Shown here in pieces: positions 5,218-5,572 of a DNA stretch of 5,572 nucleotides (the first letter of the stretch is position 1; each line of letters opens with the position of its first letter). A program made the position numbers and the translations under genes. This stretch comes from Saprospiraceae bacterium (lineage in GTDB: Bacteria; Bacteroidota; Bacteroidia; Chitinophagales; Saprospiraceae): NCBI GenBank assembly GCA_014379065.1, contig JACMMM010000482.1, forward strand, positions 1 through 5,572. The letters are read 5' to 3'. The notes under the pieces are model-generated. The model searched no databases and was not told the origin of the DNA. It saw only the letters and a list, made by a program, of their open reading frames with translations.

Positions 5218-5572
5218 TTATTGCGGCTCTTTAAACTTTTCTTTATTAGCCTCAACTTGATGGGGGAATTCTTCTTTATAAAACCGCTCCCAATCTTCAT
5301 ACATCATTTCAAATTTGAGCTCTCCCTTTCCGTGGGTTCCAACTTCTGTCCAGCCCGATTTCCGGTAAAAAGCCTCTGCTCGTGTGCCGGGAGCAGTGCC
5401 AAGCCAAACCGGCTCTTTGGTCTGCTCAAAATACCAGCGTAGCATGTGTGTTTGAAGTGCTTTGCCAATACCTTGTTTTTCAAATTCAGGGCGTAGAAAC
5501 AAGGCCCAGATATTATGGCCTTTTAAATCTACAATGGAAAAACCGACAATCTTTTCGTTAATTTCACAAACC
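5218..5572 (-). CDS. GNAT-family N-acetyltransferase, C-terminal part
   Basis: The frame is open to the right edge (first full codon at 5571), so the start is missing. The visible 117 residues show the core of a GNAT fold: strand EKIVGFSIVDL (6-16), strand WALFLRPEF (22-30), the acetyl-CoA pyrophosphate loop EKQGIGKAL (31-39) with its following helix, then strand VWLGTAP, and the motif-B helix AEAFYRKSGWTEVG (65-78). GNAT enzymes move an acetyl group from acetyl-CoA to an amine; the substrate here is not determinable. At the first position of the usual Q/R-x-x-G-x-G/A loop there is Glu-31, which is a small deviation. A Glu/Lys-rich tail of about 30 residues (MMYEDWERFYKEEF and beyond) follows the fold. 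A complete member would be roughly 140-170 residues, so only a few dozen residues are missing. A shorter start at TTG 5502 would cut into the fold and is not believable. The 66-nt space to tetR contains the tetR promoter and shows no hairpin terminator. Confidence 0.88.
   Translation of the reverse strand, partial: VCEINEKIVGFSIVDLKGHNIWALFLRPEFEKQGIGKALQTHMLRWYFEQTKEPVWLGTAPGTRAEAFYRKSGWTEVGTHGKGELKFEMMYEDWERFYKEEFPHQVEANKEKFKEPQ

Noticed and set aside
4855..5442. A 195-codon open frame on the plus strand opposite tetR and the GNAT gene
   Set aside because: It runs antisense to two well-supported genes and across their promoter region, its product shows no domain, and its openness is explained by the codon use of the opposite strand.
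1..5572. A defence, toxin-antitoxin, phage or other novel multi-gene system
   Set aside because: The genes are ordinary enzyme and regulator families plus one unknown protein with its own terminator. No nuclease, reverse transcriptase, NTPase, toxin pair, CRISPR repeat or integrase signature is present.

Overview
The window looks like a chromosomal stretch of a Bacteroidota bacterium, possibly of the Saprospiria/Haliscomenobacter type. The clues are a good match to the Bacteroidota -7 promoter element TAnnTTTG (TACCTTTG upstream of the tetR-type gene), no clear Shine-Dalgarno sequence before any start, exported proteins whose signal peptides end in Leu-Ala-Gln, and family matches that recall Bacteroidota proteins. 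The lineage is inferred from these signs and was not tested by a search.

All six genes that can be supported lie on the minus strand, so the biological reading order runs from high to low coordinates. They are: (1) the C-terminal part of a GNAT N-acetyltransferase, cut by the right edge; (2) a TetR/AcrR-family regulator; (3) an alpha/beta hydrolase whose ATG lies 2 nt after the regulator's stop; (4) a 519-residue membrane-anchored protein of unknown function; (5) a secreted alpha/beta hydrolase of the proline-iminopeptidase (S33) type; (6) the N-terminal 178 residues of a secreted glycoside-hydrolase-like protein, cut by the left edge.

The clearest functional unit is tetR plus hydrolase (3656-5151). 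A promoter with -33 TTG and -7 TACCTTTG sits just upstream, and a palindrome, CGAACGTTCG, lies between the -7 box and the start codon, where a bound repressor would block transcription. The simplest model is an autoregulated two-gene operon in which the hydrolase acts on, or near the pathway of, the compound sensed by the regulator. The ligand cannot be read from the sequence.

The rest looks like separately transcribed genes. The unknown membrane protein is followed by a strong intrinsic terminator (1729-1767). The S33-type hydrolase ends inside a paired-hairpin repeat (589-660) that supplies its last two codons and its stop. The signal peptide of the glycoside-hydrolase-like gene is built on a 12-nt tandem repeat. 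A 300-nt AT-rich gap (3356-3655) holds no convincing gene.

I found no CRISPR array, RNA gene, insertion sequence, phage gene or recognisable defence system. The least explained items are the unknown 519-residue protein, the paired-hairpin repeat and the 300-nt gap.
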